DNA from: Spirochaetaceae bacterium
Lineage (GTDB): Bacteria; Spirochaetota; Spirochaetia; Treponematales; Treponemataceae
Assembly: GCA_031271875.1 (NCBI GenBank)
Contig: JAISVD010000081.1
Coordinates: 1-7,236 of the forward strand
Length of the DNA stretch: 7,236 nucleotides
Direction: 5' to 3'
A model generated the notes under the pieces. The model saw only the letters and a list, made by a program, of their open reading frames with translations, was not told the DNA's origin and did no database searches. The number at the start of each line of letters is the position of its first letter. Position 1 is the stretch's first letter. Both the position numbers and the translations under genes were made by a program. This document shows, one piece after another, positions 5,216-7,236 of this stretch.

Positions 5216-6330
5216 TCCATGGTTCCCCGCCGCCGGATGAAACCGGCGGGAATCCCCTGAAAACCCCTCTCTGCGGCATGATGCCGCAGGAGATTGCTAT
5301 GCTGCTGTCCCCGGAAAAACCATTCCGGGGACAGCAGATTTTTAAATGGATCTCCGCAGGGGTGTTTTCCTTTGACTCAATGACCAATCTCCCTGCGGAA
5401 CTCCGGCAGCGGCTTGCGGCGGAAACCGTGGTGTGTTCCGCTTCCGTTTCAGAAACTCTCAGGGATCCCGACGGTACGATAAAGCTCAAGGTGAGACTCC
5501 ATGACGGTCATGTTGTGGAGACCGTTCTGCTTGTTGACGCTGAAGGCCGTAAAACCGCCTGCGTGTCTTCCCAGGCGGGCTGTCCTGTGGGCTGCGCTTT
5601 CTGCATGACCGGAAAGTTAGGGTTCGCCCGCAATCTCACCGCGGAGGAGATAGTCGGGCAGTTTCTGTTTCTTGAGGCTGCCGCTGCCGCAGAAAAATCC
5701 GCTGCGGAATTGCCCACCGCAGGAAAACTCGACAACATCGTTTTTATGGGGATGGGAGAGCCGCTGCTCAACCTCGAAGCGGTGCGCCGGACCATACAGG
5801 TGCTGACAGCGCCGGAGGGCCGGAACCTTTCCCGGAGGCGCATAACCGTTTCCACTGCGGGTATCGTAAAAGGTATATATGATCTTGCGGACAACGGGCC
5901 TGAAATACGGCTGGCAGTGTCCCTCACGTCGGCCTGTCCTGATGTGCGTACCGCTCTGATGCCGGTAACTGCGGCGAACCCCCTGCCGGCCTTGAGGGAA
6001 GCGATAAGATATTTTACGGAGAAAACCGGCAGGCGATGTACGCTGGAGGCAGCGCTGCTTTCGGGGGTGACAACAACGGCGGAATGCGCCGATGCCCTGA
6101 TAGCTTTTGCCAGGGGACTCGATACACATGTAAACCTGATCCCCTGGAACCCGGTCGCGGGGCTGCCCTTCAGCGAACCTTCCGGAGCGGAAACAGGGGC
6201 TTTTATGAAAAAGCTTGAAAGGGCCGGTCTCAATGTTACTATGAGGACACGGCGGGGCAGAAAGATAGGCGGCGCCTGTGGGCAATTAGGGCAGGTTAAC
6301 GGAAAGACTGGTTCTGCCCGCAGACAGTAA
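5212..6330 (+). CDS. rlmN: 23S rRNA (adenine2503-C2)-methyltransferase, radical SAM
   Basis: RlmN methylates C2 of A2503 in 23S rRNA (and A37 of some tRNAs) using a 4Fe-4S cluster and SAM. The 372-residue protein has the N-terminal FRGQQIFKWI (38-47), then C117 and the cluster cysteines C124, C128, C131 in CVSSQAGCPVGCAFC, GMGEPLLN (180-187), RRITVSTAG (209-217), VNLIPWNPV and the acceptor C356 in CGQL. These match E. coli C118, C125, C129, C132 and C355, so it should be active. One oddity is SLT at 237-239 where SLH is usual. I take the GTG at 5212, overlapping the TPR stop as GTGA, because ATG at 5278 would cut into the start of the family domain and has no ribosome binding site. Cfr is related, but housekeeping context favours RlmN. 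The last 20 codons are duplicated downstream. Confidence 0.96.
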   Translation: MIHGSPPPDETGGNPLKTPLCGMMPQEIAMLLSPEKPFRGQQIFKWISAGVFSFDSMTNLPAELRQRLAAETVVCSASVSETLRDPDGTIKLKVRLHDGHVVETVLLVDAEGRKTACVSSQAGCPVGCAFCMTGKLGFARNLTAEEIVGQFLFLEAAAAAEKSAAELPTAGKLDNIVFMGMGEPLLNLEAVRRTIQVLTAPEGRNLSRRRITVSTAGIVKGIYDLADNGPEIRLAVSLTSACPDVRTALMPVTAANPLPALREAIRYFTEKTGRRCTLEAALLSGVTTTAECADALIAFARGLDTHVNLIPWNPVAGLPFSEPSGAETGAFMKKLERAGLNVTMRTRRGRKIGGACGQLGQVNGKTGSARRQ

Positions 6331-6404
6331 CGGCAATGGGCGGCAAGTGTGGGCAGCTGGGGCAGGTTGTTGGAAAAGCTGGTTCTGCCCGCGGACAGTC
6401 ATAA
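6268..6404 (+). repeat. Tandem duplication of the rlmN 3' end (71-bp period)
   Basis: Copy A is the final 20 codons and stop of rlmN (6268-6330). Copy B is at 6339-6404, 71 bases on. Codon by codon, 48 of 60 bases match with no indel. Copy A codes GGACGQLGQV then NGKTGSARRQ; copy B codes GGKCGQLGQV then VGKAGSARGQ plus Ser and a TAA. Three of the seven changed codons are synonymous (CAA/CAG, TTA/CTG, AAG/AAA). Both copies contain GGGCAG...CTGCCC (6289-6294 with 6314-6319; 6360-6365 with 6385-6390), a possible 6-bp stem with a long loop. Copy B lies in a different frame from rlmN. Confidence 0.9.
6336..6404 (+). pseudogene. 22-codon open frame repeating the RlmN C-terminus
   Basis: An ATG at 6336, five bases after the rlmN stop, opens directly into the duplicated segment and runs to the TAA at 6402. 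The peptide starts MGGKCGQLGQV and ends SARGQS, so it carries the Cys-Gly-Gln-Leu motif of the RlmN active site without any of the enzyme. There is no convincing Shine-Dalgarno, though re-initiation after the nearby rlmN stop is possible. Most likely it is a remnant of a duplicated or replaced rlmN 3' end; expression as a small peptide is not excluded. Confidence 0.4.
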
Positions 6405-6426
6405 TACCTTTACCCTGACATTGTTT

Positions 6427-7236
6427 TCAGAACAGCAGAGACAGGATGCTCTGAAGGATACCGATCAGACCTCCGAGGATGCCCCCGAAAATATTTATCC
6501 ATTTGAACTGGCTTTTCATGATCCCGAAGACCAGCCCTTCGACCTCTTCCATCTCAAGGGAATCGATCTTGTCGGTAACGATTTTCCGTATATCAAGCTT
6601 TTTAAGAACCGCCGGAACAGCTCCGGCAGCCAGGGAAAGCACTCTTTCCGAAATGAGGCTCCCCAGATATTCCGCCCTTGCGGTGAGTTTCGACCGGAAC
6701 TCGATGGTTCCCGAATTTTCAAATATCTGGACCAAGGTCTCGGGGGTGAGCATGTCGGAAACGGTGGAAACGAGCTGATCCCGGATATCGTCACTTTTCA
6801 GCAGTTCCAGAAGTCGTCCGGTGAATGAATCGATTATCCCGGGCATACTCTCCTGGAGCTGAACATTGTAGTTTCACATGGTAAGCATCAGCCGCTGGAA
6901 AGTGGAAAGATTTTCAAGCACATCCTGAAGAAGGATATTTCCGTATTTGATAAGCGCCGCCCGGATATCGCTGCGCCGGAGGAATTCCCCGATTTTCACG
7001 GTAAAAACGGGATATATCCGCTGCAAAATCTGTACGGGCAGACCGGAATCATGGAGTTCCGTGAGCATATTATTCAGTACGGTGCGGCTACTGCTTTCCG
7101 TATCATTTGACAGGGAGATGATGAAGCCCGCTATGGAACGGGTAAGCCCTTCGGACACCTCCGCAGAGGTGATGCGTTTGATAAACACATCCTCGGACAG
7201 CAGATCCCGTGCGACCATATTGCTGATACTTTCGGA
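6427..7236 (-). pseudogene. DUF445 membrane-protein gene with one in-frame stop, 5' end outside window
   Basis: Two minus-strand open segments lie in the same frame, divided only by a TGA at 6876-6874. The upstream part (7236-6877, 120 codons, open at the window edge) has VARDLLSEDVFIKRI and the segment ending LSTFQRLMLTM. After the stop it goes on as NYNVQLQES, MPGIIDSF and so on to a TGA at 6427. The C-terminal part has DIRKIVTDKIDSLEMEEVEGLVFGI in pieces and the membrane tail INIFGGILGGLIGILQSIL. Both halves look like DUF445 (COG4399), an uncharacterised membrane-protein family. No frameshift or deletion is needed to join them, so one point change (for example GGA or CGA to TGA), a sequencing error or readthrough would explain the break. 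The downstream part begins with an ATG at 6846 behind AGGAG, so it could be made separately. It converges on rlmN with no clear terminator between them. Confidence 0.75.
6850..6854 (-). promoter_or_regulatory. Possible restart site after the DUF445 internal stop
   Basis: AGGAG followed by AGT and the ATG at 6846, about 28 bases after the in-frame TGA. The spacing of three bases is short but usable. It would allow the 139-residue C-terminal part, including the membrane tail, to be translated on its own. Confidence 0.4.

Noticed and set aside
5508..6233. 241-codon minus-strand frame
   Set aside because: Fully antisense to rlmN, which has every catalytic motif. The product is Ser/Arg/Pro-rich, as expected from a shadow of GC-rich coding DNA.
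6289..6390. rlmN transcription terminator from the GGGCAG...CTGCCC pairs
   Set aside because: Loops are long (about 19 bases), stems are six base pairs and no U-run follows. The pairs are part of the duplicated coding sequence.
6349..6828. 159-codon plus-strand frame downstream of rlmN
   Set aside because: It opens at a GTG inside the duplicated rlmN tail and runs antisense to the DUF445 gene, whose family-like protein lies on the other strand. No family features and no ribosome binding site.
6874..6876. Selenocysteine codon in the DUF445 gene
   Set aside because: No proper stem-loop follows the TGA (CTCCAGGAG has a one-base loop), and the family is not known to me as a selenoprotein. A point mutation or sequencing error is simpler.
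1..7236. Mobile element, CRISPR array, defence or secretion system
   Set aside because: I saw no transposase, integrase, terminal inverted repeats, regularly spaced repeats, toxin-antitoxin pair or phage gene. The content is housekeeping genes plus TPR and membrane proteins.

Overview
The window looks like a core, housekeeping stretch of a spirochaete chromosome, probably a free-living or Treponema-like member of the Spirochaetaceae. That assignment is an inference from memory of family sequences, not from a search. It rests on the style of the S6 protein (N-terminus MRKYELM followed by EEPFGDREL) and on a small protein ahead of a TPR protein with GGF, LNRKGN and TTGYSDGL motifs. Coding DNA is of middling to high GC. 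Two stretches, about 1140-1850 and 3684-4300, are visibly AT-rich.

Layout. Positions 1-1091 (minus strand) hold the rpsF-ssb-rpsR operon; rpsR runs off the left edge a few codons before its expected end. Its leader has a perfect 9-bp hairpin just upstream of the rpsF ribosome binding site. A divergent AT-rich spacer (1092-1304) separates it from a plus-strand run: an unrecognised 147-aa helical protein whose extreme C-terminus resembles the CheY-binding peptide of FliM/FliY; a COG2509-like FAD-dependent oxidoreductase; rsmD (16S rRNA G966 methyltransferase), overlapping it by ATGA; a small TPR-like protein; a ten-repeat TPR protein; and rlmN (23S rRNA A2503 methyltransferase), overlapping the TPR gene by GTGA. 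A minus-strand DUF445 membrane-protein gene converges on rlmN from the right edge.

The main theme is ribosome biogenesis: two ribosomal proteins and two rRNA methyltransferases, with TPR scaffold proteins between them. The most unusual parts are: (1) the last 20 codons of rlmN, including the catalytic Cys codon, are repeated 71 bp downstream just after the stop, about 80% identical, without indels and with an ATG in front; (2) the DUF445 gene has one in-frame TGA with both halves otherwise intact and a Shine-Dalgarno-preceded ATG after the stop; (3) the FliM-like C-terminal peptide next to a sigma-28-like -10 sequence; (4) bS18 starts with five tandem copies of a Met-x-Asp pentapeptide; (5) two predicted promoters carry the stop codon of the preceding gene inside their -35 hexamer. 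No CRISPR array, tRNA, rRNA, insertion sequence or defence system is visible.
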